A DNA stretch of 64,000 bases, taken from positions 15,353,111 through 15,417,110 of the forward strand of contig NC_034409.1 of assembly GCF_002078875.1 (NCBI RefSeq), read 5' to 3'. The position numbers and the translations under genes were made by a program. Source of the stretch: Numida meleagris (Eukaryota; Chordata; Aves; Galliformes; Numididae). Shown piece after piece: positions 37,201 to 49,708 of this stretch. Position 1 is the first letter of the stretch. Each line of letters starts with the position of its first letter. The notes under the pieces are model-generated. The model saw only the letters and a program-made list of their open reading frames with translations, was not told the DNA's origin and ran no database searches.

Positions 37201-38834
37201 ATTCTTCTGAGCCTTCTCCTCTCCAGCCTAAGAGAATCTCAGCTCTCTTAGCCACTCCTAGTATGAGAGACAGTCCAGTCCCTTAGTCAATCATCTTAGC
37301 GTCCCATTTTCTGGAATTGATCCTATATATCCTTTTCATTCCTGTACCGGGAAGCTCAGAACTGAACACAGCACTCCGTGTATGCCATCGCTAGTGCTGA
37401 GTCATTTCTCTCAGCTTCCTTTCAGCGCCCTACTTAGTGCAGCACAAGAGGCCATTGGCCTTCTTTGTTGCAGCGTACTTATTGACAGCTCACCATCAGC
37501 TTAGTGTCCATCAAGCCCACCCAGTTCTTTTCTGCAAAACTACTTTCAGGCTGTTTGTCCTGCAGCTTTTATTGGTGCAGGAGCTTATTGCCCTCAAAGT
37601 CCATTTCCCATCGTTGAACTCCATGATGTTCATGTAGGCCTGTTTTTCTAGCTCATACAGGTCCCTCTGAATAGTGGCACAACCAGCTGGCGGAGAAGCC
37701 AATACATCTAGCTTTGTGTTGTTTGTAAACTTGCTGAGGATGTGCTCTGTTTCATTAATGAAGATGTTAGTTGTTACTGGAGTCATTATTGACTGCTTAG
37801 GTACATACTAATCTCCATCTGGATTTAGGATGTTGATCCCAATTCCTTGAAGCTCAGCAGTTCAGGACTTTACAGAAATAATTGTAAGTGGCCTCACAGT
37901 GACACTGCCAACTCCATCAGCACTTTTAAGTGCTTCCTGTCAGGACTTGCTTGTGTACAATCTGTTTAAATGTTCTCTCACTTGGTCCTCTTCTCCCAAG
38001 GAGAGTTATCCTTGTTCCAGACTTTCCCAGTGGTCTCAGATGCCCAGGATTCTCAAACTCAAATCTTAGCAGTAAGGACCGAAACAGAATGGTATGAGGA
38101 AACAAATTTTCCATTTCCTCTGTCACTTGCTCTTCTACCCCAGTCAGTGGTGGGCTATGTTTTCTCTAGTCTTCATCTTGCTTTTATTACACCTGTAGAC
38201 CTGATAATGGAACACAGTTATCCAGCAGGCCCTGCCTCAGTGAGCTAATGAATCTGCAGGTTTCTCTTTGCATTATAGTCCTTCTGGCACTCTTGCCTCT
38301 ACCTGAAGACTTGATAGTGTGTGATCTATCGGTTTGCCTGGCCACAACAGCATGAGAATGGTTGTATTTGGTACCTTCCAGTCTCATTTTCTGGAATCTT
38401 CTGGCATCTTAACAGCAAGCTGCTAAGCTGTTTGCTTTATGGGCAGCAGAAGCAGAAAATGGCAGGTTTAAGTCACTGAAGGAATAAGACTTAGTTGTGT
38501 CACTGCAGCTTTAAAATTAATTCTAATGTGTTCTTTAGCTGTGCATCTACTTCCCAGAAAATGCAGCATTGGATGTTAGAAAGCACTTGAAACATTATGA
38601 GGTATTTAGCACAGAACTTAGTTTGCACACTTCTGTGGATGAATTCTTTGTTTTAGCAGTTCAAGCTGCACTGCAAAGATGTTTGCAAGAATATGAATAA
38701 GTAGAAAGCATCTAGGAGCCAGACACCTCACATTTATTTTGCTTTCTATTTGTATGGTTAGTTGTCAATTATATTCTTAATTTTCTTAAGCAAACTGCAT
38801 GCTCTTTTTAATTTTCCTGTATTATCAATTTCAG
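34205..38834 (+). other. Intron between window exons 5 and 6 (4.6 kb)
   Basis: A long antisense CR1 occupies 36904-38115. The remainder is AT-rich with no recognised feature. Overlapping frames near 34790-35129 on both strands show no family signature. Confidence 0.78.
36904..38115 (-). mobile_element. Long, old CR1 copy, antisense
   Basis: It starts at the CR1 3' end (AGAATCGCTGAGTTGCTGAG, then GGTTGAAAGGAACC). It then runs backwards through ORF2: the frame 37511-37786 reads NIFINETEHILSKFTNNTKL, a decayed RT block, and the frame 37926-38126 includes LGKSGTRITLLGRRGPSERT, matching the CR1 stretch before the RT domain. About 1.2 kb spans what would be a longer region in an intact element, so internal deletions are present. 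No intact frame. Confidence 0.85.
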
Positions 38835-38938
38835 GATTCAGTTTTAATGCAATTTTGTGCGAACAAACTAGACAAGAAGGACTTCTTTGGGAAATCTGAT
38901 CCTTTCCTGGTATTTCAACGAAGCAATGAAGATGGCAG
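38835..38938 (+). CDS. CPNE8: CPNE8 window exon 6 (104 nt): C2B
   Basis: The acceptor AATTTCAG flanks 34 codons plus two bases. The peptide reads [20 protein letters not shown], then [28 protein letters not shown] is C2 loop 1, with the aspartates that bind Ca2+ in the family intact, so C2B should be Ca2+-competent. The donor is AG followed by GTAGAT, weaker than consensus at positions +4 to +6. The split codon AG+T gives serine with the next exon. Confidence 0.96.
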
Positions 38939-40082
38939 GTAGATACCTGCTAAATATTTGTGCTCGTAAGCAGTAGCAGCTTATTTGCAGATAGTAAAAT
39001 AGTTTTCCTTTTTTTAATATTTGTCTGACTAAGCTGCATTCCTTTTACATTTATTGAATTTTAATATATCAATTTATGCAGCACCGAAATAAAACCGCTG
39101 TAACAAACATCGAATACTTCAACTGAGAGTTTTAAGAATTGAATGTATGGTAAATATAGATCACAATAAAAATTAGTCATAGTAAAAATCGGTAAACAGC
39201 AAGATATAACATGCCTTTAAATAGAATACTTGAAGAAAATTACAACTCAGAAACATGCTAATGCTTATATATTATTTTAGATGACAATTCTTTATGTTGT
39301 AAATTCAGATTTTTTTGTCTTTTTCACAGTGATCTATGAAACAGAATTCAAAAATATCTCAGAAAACATTTTTTAGTTATGCCTTCTCAGTAATAGCTCA
39401 GATAAGAACATAGACCTTTGGAACTTCAGGAACATATTCTTTCAAAGGACAACTTTAGTTGCATCTGTATGTAGAATTTCAGTATTGATTTCAACAGTAA
39501 CCTTACCTCCTATTTTCTTTTGAACAATTCAGAACCCAAGATGAGGATTCAGAAGAGGTATTTTTATTTTGCATCATTTAGAGAAAGCAGAATATAGTAA
39601 AATGTACTCTATTTCGTATGAATTTCATATATACTTCATTTGAGAGGAGAGGATCATGGAATCTCATGGAGGCTTGTATGTTTTGTCTGAGACAACTCTG
39701 GTTTAAAAAAAAAAAAAACAAAAAAAACCAGACCTAAAATAGCGAGCAAGTGTGAGAAAGTCAAGACTCTTTTGTCTGAATTTCTTACCTGTTTAGCAGG
39801 AATCATATCCTGCTCTCCTCTGAACTAACTTAGTGAATGGTTGTAATTCCTGTTAGGTAAAAACATTTTAGGTTTGGAATTGTATAGCACCTTCATCCAT
39901 AATCACTCACAAATAGATCTGTTCTCATCAGTTCTCCTTGCCTCCCTTCTCCTGGACTTCTTTTCTTAAACTTTATATGGACATTGTACCAGTGCATACA
40001 GGTTATAGATCTTTTTATTCCATGTTTGGTGGCGCAAAATTAAAAGTAAATAAATACAAATTGTATCTTTTTTTTATTGCAG
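38939..40082 (+). other. Intron between window exons 6 and 7 (1.1 kb)
   Basis: AT-rich intron with an A-rich run at about 39704-39728. No coding, repeat-family or RNA signal was recognised. Confidence 0.82.
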
Positions 40083-40187
40083 TTTTACAATCTGCCACAA
40101 AACAGAAGTCGTAAAAAATACATTAAATCCAGTGTGGCAGGCATTCAAGATTTCGGTCAGAGCACTGTGTAACGGAGACTATGACCG
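40083..40187 (+). CDS. CPNE8: CPNE8 window exon 7 (105 nt): C2B
   Basis: The acceptor TTTATTGCAG and donor GTAAGC flank one base, 34 codons and two bases. The peptide reads [20 protein letters not shown], then [21 protein letters not shown] is the C2B equivalent of the NTLNPDF block of C2A. The exon is symmetric (phase 2 in and out, 105 nt), so its loss would keep the frame but remove the C2B core strands. Confidence 0.96.
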
Positions 40188-43100
40188 GTAAGCTATAGGT
40201 TAAGCTTTCCTAGCATGCACAATTTTTTTCCTAGTTCATGTATTGTTTCATAGATACATTTTGCTAAACAATTCTATTACTGATGTTATTTTGTCAGCAA
40301 TTTGAAAGGATATTATATATTCGAAACATCAGAATAAATGTACAAAAATAAAGCCAGTGTGATAAATCTGTAGGAAATGTTAGCAGTGATTTCATTCTCT
40401 GTGGTGATTAAGAAGGAGTTAGAAAGAAAAAAAACACAACAGCTTGAATGTCCACTGTTCCTAGTACACACACGAGGACTTTTTATAATGTTTCAGTGAA
40501 AAATACACACTGCACACTGATAATCTGCCTTACTTGGTTGACATTGTAATGTCAGAGGATGCTGATATATGTAAGCATTTAAAATATGTAGACAAATAGA
40601 TGAGATACCCAGAAGTTCATCCTCATCTTGTTTAGACCTGAAGTTTTCAGCGATCCCATACAAAAGGGTCCATCTTTGAAAAACGTGGTCATAAACTATG
40701 GTTTTTCCAATGTTTTACCGGCAGTCTAGGTACTTAAGCTGAGGAATCATGGATATTTTTAGACTCCTTAAAAAAGGACATGGTAACTTCTAACAATATT
40801 TACAAGATAAGTATTTAAGTTGCTGATGATGACTTGTTATTCTATTATCACTATTCATATTTTCTATATGAATTGAGATAATGCTGTTATTATTACACAG
40901 CCAGATAAATGTCTGCTAATCTATCTATCCCTACTACCTGAAATCTGGAGTACTTAAATTATTTTAATAAGACTCTAAGGAAGTATAGGCTTAGCATTAA
41001 TCATAGTTCTTTTAGCAATGTGTAGTATAACATTTAGATTAAAATAATGAAGGAAATATGACGTATGAGAATTAGAAGAACTGTATGAGTAATGATCAAT
41101 GGCACTCAGTATGTATGTTGCTCTGAAAGTAATGCCTCTTATTTATTTCCGTGGAAACTACAATAATTATTCAATGAAATATATGAAGTAAAGCTGTTGT
41201 AATCTGTTACCATGAAGGTGAGCCTTTTGGAAAACAAATCAAGTTGTGATTTACTAGCTAATACCAGGATATAAACAGAAGCTAATACTTGTACTGGTCT
41301 GTGCTTCACTTGTTTTAATCCAAGTAGTTAATAGTGAAGAAGTAGAAGAGTAAGAAGTGCTTATATTCAGTAAGTTAAACAGAATGCTTTCACAGTAATA
41401 AAGTTCTGTTGTTATAAGCTGCTTATTAAAAATTGAAAGGTCAAAAGCTAATTCAGATTTCTGCTAGGGAAGTGAGATTTTTTTTTTATCATTCTTTTTG
41501 GCAATTTCCTTTCTTAGCATTTCCTGCTGGATCGTAGCTACTTTATTCTGTCTGTCATACTTTTCCAGTACTTGGTATCATGTTGCTTCAAATTTAAGGA
41601 AAGAGTGTTCTCCTGCATTCCTAACGCTGTCCTTGTGAAATATTTGGTACAGTTATTATCATTCATGTTTTTCTTCCAATTAGATGGAAAAAAATGCATT
41701 GATTTCATAAGTACATTCTAATCAAATAGAATTTTTAACTTGTGTATGGGTTTATATGCATAATGCAAAGCAAAATAATGCTCATGATGCTAGTCTCTGT
41801 ACACTGCACTGTTTATCATATTAAATAAAAGGCTTTTATAATAATGTTATAAAAAAGATGTGTTAGATGCAATATTGAAACAACTCCAGCATTCCAAAAG
41901 AGAATTAAAAAAATAATGGCATGCCTCAAATTGTTGTGTAACTACTTTCCCATGTTGATCATGTTTTCAATTCTTTCCATTTCTTAACATGCTGTGTGAA
42001 TGCCTTATGAATAAATGGCTCTATGGAACTTTACAGTCCTCCCTATAATAATCATGTTTGACATCAGGAAATATACTTTAGCTTCAAATTCATATTTGAA
42101 TATAAATTCAAATTAGTACTGGCTGATGGTCCAGAAGAAGCATCCAAAGTTTCTTTATTGTTGTTTGCTTTTTTTAAATATGAAAACTTTTCTTTCTAAA
42201 GGTGAGGATTAGTTTCCTACTATCAACTTGGTATCTTTCACGTAATAATAGTTTCACAGATCAGATTATGGTACTCGAGGTTCTGTGATAGGTGTTGAAA
42301 GCTGAAAGTAATGTAATTGGTAAGAATATATGTCACAGTAAACATTCATTCTAGTTTTAGGTAGAGTAATTTCACGGCATTTAATGCTTCTGAGTGAACT
42401 CTGTCCACGTACCCACCCATACCCTCATGAATTATTTTCCCATTTCATCCTAGGAAGCCAGAGTCATGGTTAGATTGCATAACCTGGTGGTTATCTAACA
42501 TGATCTGATGAAAGAGCAAAAAAGCTAGTCTGTTTTCTTTATGGGAACTCAAAAAAATGATGCTGCACTTTTCTCTTTGGTCAGATATCCAAGCAACATC
42601 TTCCCCTATTGTGGGGTAAGAGGGAGCTTATGGCGGTAAAAGCAGCACAGATTTCTTTTGTTGGTAGCCACAGATAGGACCTTCACCAAATCTTGAGTGG
42701 ATCACGCAGTTTTCGTTTATCACTACTGCAGAATGTTTAACAGAGATCAATGCCATCTACCAGACTAAAGTTTTCTTTTGTTCTGGTGTTGTTGCTATCA
42801 TTTAAGAACCAAAATGTATGGACTAGAATTTTAGAAGTTTGTTTTACTTTGTATTGAGTGTTGTTTTTAATCTACTCTATGCTGTCAAAGAATTTGTGTT
42901 TCATAATGACCTTCTCAAATTCTCTTCTTCTTAAGAGAAGACCTTTCTCTTCTCAAATATGGGCACATTATTTTTTTTTTCCCTGAAAGATGTTACTATT
43001 TCACAGTAGATATCCCTTTTCCATGTAATAGCACATACCAATAAACTGTCAAAATAAGTCTTATTTTGGTAACCTTCTGAAAAAGGTTGATAGCACTTTA

Positions 43101-43378
43101 AGGTTTAAAGAATCAGTTAGAAAAACAAACAGCAAAAACCCCAAGAAATATTTGTTCCCTTAGATTTCACTATATTTTACTATTCGTTTATGAATTTGTA
43201 TTGAGTAACCTGAGTGACTTACTGTTTTCTTCACAATAAGAAATGATTGGAAAATCTGGTCTTCTAGCTTTGGCACAGTTGAGGTATCCAAATGCTCTTA
43301 AATATAAGTATTGACTGCAATCCTAGTACATTTGAACGTGAATTTTAATAGTGTTTTTCTCTCTTTAAAATTTTTTAG
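40188..43378 (+). other. Intron between window exons 7 and 8 (3.2 kb)
   Basis: AT-rich intron. It contains a short fragment of a mariner end at 41118-41164. The rest shows no recognised feature. Confidence 0.8.
41118..41164 (-). mobile_element. Mariner terminal fragment
   Basis: TTGCTCTGAAAGTAATGCCT, then TATTTATTTCCGTGGAAACT, matches the left end of the mariner relic at 4671-5981 over about 45 bp, in the same orientation. No other part of the element follows, so this is a solo end or deletion remnant of the same family. Confidence 0.72.
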
Positions 43379-43420
43379 GACAATTAAAGTAGAGGTGTAT
43401 GATTGGGATAGAGATGGAAG
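43379..43420 (+). CDS. CPNE8: CPNE8 window exon 8 (42 nt): C2B Ca2+ loop 3
   Basis: A 42-nt exon: one base, 13 codons (TIKVEVYDWDRDG) and two bases. The YDWDRDG motif provides the loop-3 aspartates for Ca2+ binding by C2B, completed by SHDF in the next exon. The acceptor is a T-run then TTTTTTAG; the donor GTAAG is strong. The exon is symmetric (phase 2 in and out), so skipping would be in frame but would delete the Ca2+ ligands. Confidence 0.95.
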
Positions 43421-44924
43421 GTAAGACATAATTTCTATTGTTTTCTATTTATTTTGAAATGTATAAATATACAGTAGGCAGAACTCAACTATAGGTACTA
43501 GAAAAACTAGTTGCTGTGTTACAGTTCTGTTGTGATTTGCAGTTGAGATAAATGCTGATACATCAGCCTGTTTTGAACATGGTGTTCATACCTGGAACAA
43601 ATAAGATGGAATGTTTTGTGAATCTCATTGGTGCTAATAGTTACTGTAAACATATGAATGGAGGGATAATCCATTTTATAATCTCCTTTTTTTGCTTAAG
43701 GCATTCCTTCATGAACTACTGCTTTTAAGTGTGATAAAATACCCAAGCCTGCAATTGATAAGGCATGGTTGCCTTGATATTGCAGTGTAGAAACTACCTA
43801 TTAGTTATAATAATTTCACATTGCGATTGAATGTTCATTTCCGTGCTTTCCCTCATCAAAATGTTCTTGTAATTTCTGGAACTGGAAGATGAGGGTTTTA
43901 AATAACTCCATCATCAAAAGGAGGATGGTGGAATAAATATATGTGGATTTTCTGTAGCTAATTTCAAAGTGGGCAATATGTAATTGTTCAACCTTACTGA
44001 CTTATCTTACCCTCTTTTTCTAAAGAAATCAGCCTTTGAAATTTGTACAAATTGTGTAAGATTCAATTTTTGGTCAGACTGAATTGATAACTCTTCTTTA
44101 AAAAATACTTGAGCTTGTGTCTTCATACCTTGTATAGAAAGTATATTTATAAATCGTGGTACTAGCACTTGCATGTGATATAAGAATATGTTGATTTCTA
44201 TTTCTCAGTTGATCTGTCTTAATTATTTCTTGTTAATTTATATTTTTAAATTATGAATATGCAGTTACATTTGGATAATTAAGAGTATATTATTTATTAT
44301 ATAATAATGTCTCTAATATTACTAAAGCAGTTTGTTTCCAGTTCTTCTGTGGCCAAATAGATCTTTCATTAGTAATAGGGAAATTTAACCTGTGCTGTCA
44401 TTCATTTCTTTGCTGACAAGAGCCAAAACCAGTTTCAGCTTTCTCAAATTATACTTTTGTATTTTTGATTCCATCATGAAGTCTGTTGATTTATAAGCAT
44501 TCTTACTGCATTTTTATGCTCTGCAATTATCACTCAGTAGAACAAATTCATCCTTCTTGATTAGATACTTCCTGGAGGGACAAAAAACATATTAATTGCT
44601 TATAGGATAAGCAATTAAAAATGTGAGGATTAAAATTATTAGAAAAAAAGTTCCTGCATCACTGTCAAGCTTTAATTATATTAACATCCTCTAGTTTACA
44701 CTTAGATCTAAAATCTAAAAATGTGATATACTTAGATCTTTAGATAAGCTACAATATTTTGTGAAAATAATCTGAAAATGAAAAATTAGACAATATTTCC
44801 AAGTTAATAAGAAATAAAGATGTGGGAGCAGACACAGCCCACAGGTCAGGGTGAAGAAGTGGCCAGCAGATCCTCCAGGGTTGGGTGACGGCTAGGACTG
44901 AAGGGATGCTGAGCCAGAATGCAG

Positions 44925-45017
44925 GGTAGCAGTCATCAAGAGCATGAGTTTAACAAGTGCCAGATTCTGCACCTGTGACGGGGCAACCCTGGACGTATGT
45001 GCAGACTGGGGGATGAG
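44925..45017 (+). mobile_element. CR1 ORF2 fragment, sense
   Basis: The stretch AGTTTAACAAGTGCCAGATT, then CTGCACCTGTGACGGGGCAA and a GGGGGATGAG end, parallels the CR1 ORF2 block usually read FNKAKCRVLHLGRGNP, then YRLGDE. GC-richer flanking sequence from 44820 may belong to the same insertion but is not recognisable. Confidence 0.55.
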
Positions 45018-45569
45018 TGAATATGTTGAACCTGAGTCAGTCTGTGAAAGATCCTATTTTATTAATCTTCGTTAAACCCCGTGTTCTGATTTTAAACCCC
45101 TTCAAAATCTGAATCTGAGATATGATTAAAAGAAAAGGAAGAAATCTGACAAATAATTGTATAGGTGCAATTTTGAGTGAAATCGTCAACATGCTGTGGA
45201 ATTCAGGTAATCATTAGCCTCTACTGTCCCAGACAATTTGAAAGATTGTTGGCTTTTGCTTACATCTCATTCTGAATACCTGTTAAAACAGTATCTAACG
45301 AAAAAATAAAAGTGAAGAATATTATTTACATATATTCCTTCTTACGCTAACTGTATGATTTTTTGTCTTTTGCTTTCCACCCTTTTTGAATTTAGAAGCA
45401 TACAAAGCACTGACTTTTTACACATTAAATTCCTCAAAGATGAGACAGCACTCATCTCATGTAACTTCAGACAATTTAAAAATCAAGCTGCTAGATTGAG
45501 CTAATCATTTAAGCTATTTCAGTATCAAACGGGGGAAAATGGTATTCTGCATTCTGATTGAATCTGTCT

Positions 45570-46080
45570 CAACAGGAGTAAATTGTCGTTTGGTGATGCT
45601 TATGACTTACTAGTGATCATAACAAGAGCATTCATTATTAATTTAACTTGGAGTTAGCCAAATGGATCTGAAGTGAATCTTATTCAGGATGGCTTAATTA
45701 GTCTATCAAGGTTTTGTACAGCGCCACTGTTAAACAGATTACATTAATTTCCATTTCTGATGGACTCTGTTAATTGTCAGTTGATACAGTAGCTGATTAT
45801 CTCACTGGACTGCCTGTTTGCGCTCCGGAGATGTGCAGTCTTGGGAAGAACAACCTTTGAAAGATCATCAGAGAGACTGCTAGATAGCAAAGCAAGTTGT
45901 ATTGAATATTGCAGGTTGTTCTGCAATCGGTAAAACAACATTACTGTGCATACACTTGATTTATGATTTAGTGTTCTTTTGTTCAACAGTCTTGAGCTAG
46001 AGGGTTTTTTTTTCCTGTTTTTTTTCCACAATCGTGCTTTGGGAAATGGCTCCAGAGTTGAACTTGGTGCTGTGATGTTC
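45570..46080. promoter_or_regulatory. Candidate conserved noncoding element (unproven)
   Basis: A non-repeat block inside the intron with four homeodomain-type TAAT cores: near 45640-45650, TTAATTA at 45694-45700, ATTAATTT at 45743-45750 and TTAATTG at 45770-45776. A complex mixed-composition stretch follows, 45790-46080. The 101-codon minus-strand frame at 45777-46082 shows no domain. Composition resembles intronic enhancers of developmental genes, but I have no alignment to prove conservation. Confidence 0.25.
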
Positions 46081-47103
46081 ATTAATTACGTTAGAAGTAA
46101 TTATATATTCTTAGCTCTCATTTATTTTCTAACATCGCTTATAATTTCTTGACTCTTCAATTCTTGACTATTCTTCACTTAGAACTTCTTGACTACAGTT
46201 TCTTGACTGGACCATCTTAACATTAACCTATCATTTAAAAGATTTGCTTCTTTTTGTGTATTTTAGCTGACATTTCTAACTTAAATAGTTAGTTTTTCCA
46301 TGGTTTTAATCAAGCAATGCAAAAAGTTTTATGTGGACAGTTAACTACACTGGATTCTTTTTATATATTTCAAATATCCCCAACAGAAATGTTGGCTTGG
46401 TACTAGGTGCAGTGCTGAGTTCTAATGTCATTTATTTCTGAAAACATTTGGAAGAGTCTGTATCAGGATACGTGGCACTGTTACATATCCATGACATAAA
46501 AATTTGAGTATTAAAGTAATCTAGTGCATGTAGAATGCAACTAATAGTTAAAAAAAATCTGTAGAGAATTCTTTTATTTTCTTTCATTTGATCTTGAGGA
46601 AATCATCTGAGAGGGAGAAACTGAACCGTTCACAAATTCTGGTTAAGCAGTGTAGCATCTTAGCAGTGCATTATTTGAAGTATCATTATTTTATCAAGAA
46701 ATATATGTTTTCATAAACTCTTGCATCGGAGCAGCTCAATTATATGTATGCAAAGTTTGAGTAAGAAAACTGGGATTTGAGATGCAATCACCGATGAGGC
46801 AGATTGCTCTTCAATGAAATGTAATAAGAATTTAGTGGGCATACCTGCTTCGTCTGATTTACAGGCAGTGTGAACGCAAATGAAGGATATCAGCAATACT
46901 CAGGTGTTTTTATTTCTTTCTGAAGGCTTTTTCACTGACTTCAGAGAAATTGTTACCTTGCAGACGTGGTGCAAAAGCCATTTCACAACCTTGGCTTTTA
47001 CAGTCTGTTATACAGAATAAAATGTTGGGTTTTTTTCTTGAATTTTAAAACTAGAAATAGTACCATGCTAACCTGGAGGGCACCATAACAGCCATTGGAG
47101 AAT

Positions 47104-47158
47104 CTGAACACTGCAAGAGACAAAAATTTGTGTGAGAACCTAAACACTGCAAGAGAGA
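47104..47158. repeat. Imperfect short direct repeat
   Basis: The motif AACACTGCAAGAGA occurs twice about 40 bp apart, with partly similar sequence before each copy (GAATCTG versus GAACCTA). A local duplication; no function implied. Confidence 0.65.
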
Positions 47159-48779
47159 CTGTAAATCTCAGATCCCGGCTGCTTTCCTCTTACTTCTTGT
47201 CCTCCATCTCTGACATCTTTCTCCAGCTGCTTAGCTGATTTTTGGATTGTTGGACTTCTCATCTTTCTCGCTGACATATTTCTGGGGATGACTGACATTT
47301 TCTCCATTGTTTTTTTCCTTTAGATTATTAAAAAAAAACCCAAAGCTAATGACAGTTCTGAAAGTGATTTTCAGCACTTCAAAGCACAGCACCAGAAGTG
47401 GCAGTTTTAGTGAGTTGGGATTCAAGTGATTGTTTGACGTACTGAGAGTCCCTGATTCAGAGTTCTGATATGCAGTTCATGGACAGAAGTGCCTGAGTCT
47501 AGGAATGTTTGGTGTTTGGAAGCCAAAGGTCTATCAAAGACAACAACTTCTGGTTCTCAATTTGGACACTAATAAGGAAATCTATAGGGTGATGTGCAAT
47601 CATGAATGTTGGGAGGGATCAATGTTGTATTTTTCTAAATGAGTTATACTTCCAGCAAACGCAAATGTCCAGCAGGCATTCATCTTTCAGAGCCAATCTA
47701 TTGAAGGGCATACGTCTATCTCAGTAGTGACTGTTCAAGTCAAGGCTGATGGTCTTTGAAGCATAGAGAGCTCAGAGACTGATTATTTATGTCCACACCA
47801 TCTTAGTAAGATTAGCTAGAGGAATTAAATCTTTCTAGCTCAGTTCTTAACAGTGTGTGTATATTGCCACAACAAAAAGGAAGCATTCCAGTGTCTCTTA
47901 GAATTAAGGAAGTAGTTACTCTTAAGCAGTACAGATTTCACAGTATTTTTCCCAGACAAGAAGCCCGTCTGAAATTGCTTATCCTCTGCTACAGCATATT
48001 CATATATAGTCATTGAGAAGTTGCTTGATTTTCTGCTTTTAAAAAAATACAAGATGACTAGAAAGTTAAAGGTTGTTATTAAAAATTGCTATAAAAAGGA
48101 AAGTTTCATCTTTTACCAAGGTGCATTTTTTCCAGTGCTGTGGTGACTCAAAATTAAATATATTTTATGTGCAACATCTCTGTAGCTCTTAAGTTCTATT
48201 GCTTATATGCTGCCTCTTCTATTCCCCTGGTAAAATAGTTGTCACAATCCAGGGAGCATTTAGAAGAAGGAGACAATATCTTTAAAATGTGTTTCTTAAG
48301 AAAAGTCTTTGTCAGTCTCAGAAGCAATTTTCCAGTCTCAGGAGTGGAAGGTGATTGTTTCATGACTCTGAATCTGAGTAGTCAGTAATATCTTCACTGT
48401 ATAGGATTTCTCAAGCTTTCTGCAGGATGCTTTATTGGTTTCTTTGGCATTGCCATGATAGCTGAACCGTTTAATTGCATGGTTTACAGATATTTTCAAA
48501 TTCCTGCTGGTTTCAGATAGAGTTTAATTTTGTGTTTGTTTCATTGTTTTGTTATTAATAAAGTAAGAAATTTCATGTTGCTATGGATTGTTTCTGTTTT
48601 TCCTTTTTTTTTGCAGTACTCAGGAGTATTTAAATTTGCTTTCAATATTTATAGCTTAATTAGAAATGTGCTGTATTTCTTAAAAACAATTTTTACAAGC
48701 AACAAAATCATAAAACTTTGACATTCTATTCTCATTTACCATTGGAGGAAAGATTTTAAAAAATCATTATAAATTAGTT

Positions 48780-49165
48780 TCATAGCTCACTGGTTGTGAA
48801 AGCAGAGTGTGGAGGAGGCCATTGCTTTGCTTGGGAACAGCTGTGAAAACAGAGGGAGAGAGGATCAGGAGGAAATGGGAGTTGGAGCAGCAGTGAGAGA
48901 AGTTCAGCTGGGAAGGGCAGAGATGGGCGCAGAAGGTCTCACAGCTCCTGGAAGTTGTGTAGCAGGCTGTTAGGCAGTCAGGTGTGTGCTTGCTGCCCGT
49001 TGCAGATGTTCCATTCACTCCCATCTGGCAGCCGTGTGGTTTCTGTGATCCTGCTCCCTGATCCCAGGAGCCATTCACAGTGGGGCATCATCCAGTGCTT
49101 TCCCTCTGGCCAGCCTGCCCACAGTGGTTACGTTGCAGTGTGCTCTCCCCTGGCTATGAGCTGAC
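48780..49165. other. Unassigned GC-richer block
   Basis: Both strands are open over parts of this block (48767-49078 on the minus strand, 48955-49164 on the plus strand), which reflects its higher G+C. No domain, repeat signature or splice context was recognised. It may be a decayed mobile element. Confidence 0.3.
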
Positions 49166-49632
49166 AAAGCAGTTTTCAAAATGTGAGTGATAGAGCATGG
49201 AAATGTGGAATTTATTGTTAGAGCAGAAATAGTATTCAGAAATGAAAAGCTTGTAACCACTGCTTTAGTGTTTGAGCAAGATACCAGTGGAGATCTAGTG
49301 AGAAAGGGGTAATAATATTTGATAGCCCATTCTGTTTTCTTAGATTCTTCAGTGATCTGCCTCGCATGTAAGCTGAATTTACAAGCTAGTCCTCATTGTG
49401 TGGCTAAGCTACGCAAAAGCTATCAGAAAGATTTAACCTGATAAATCAAAACTTCATTTTTATTGCTAAAGACACAACAAAGTGAAAATACAAATTTTTA
49501 AGCAAATTCATGTTTTGCCATTGCTGCTTTCTTGGGTGTTAGCTCATACTGGGTATGCTTCTCTTTTTTTTATAAATGTTTGTACTAGATGTTTAAAGTA
49601 GTAAATACTGTGTATTTGACTTTTTTATATAG

Positions 49633-49708
49633 TCACGATTTCATTGGAGAATTCACAACAAGTTACAGAGAGTTATCAAGAGGGCAATCTCAGTTCAACG
49701 TGTATGAG
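49633..49708 (+). CDS. CPNE8: CPNE8 window exon 9 (76 nt): end of C2B
   Basis: The acceptor TTTTTATATAG and donor GTAGGT flank one base plus 25 codons. The peptide reads [20 protein letters not shown], then FNVYE. HDFIGEF supplies the last C2B Ca2+ ligand and mirrors DFLGQ of C2A. The exon ends on a codon boundary. Confidence 0.96.

Larger units (their letters stand above)
43421..49632 (+). other. Intron between window exons 8 and 9 (6.2 kb)
   Basis: It contains a CR1 RT fragment at 44925-45017, a candidate conserved noncoding block at 45570-46080, an imperfect duplication at 47104-47158 and a GC-richer unassigned block at 48780-49165. Other parts (43421-44900, 46081-47100, 47160-48780, 49170-49632) are AT-rich with no recognised feature. 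Confidence 0.75.

Noticed and set aside
45777..46082. 101-codon minus-strand open frame
   Set aside because: No recognisable domain. The interval is kept only as a candidate noncoding block.
48767..49078. 103-codon minus-strand frame rich in Cys, Ser and Thr
   Set aside because: The opposite strand is open too, and the composition explains it. No family signature.
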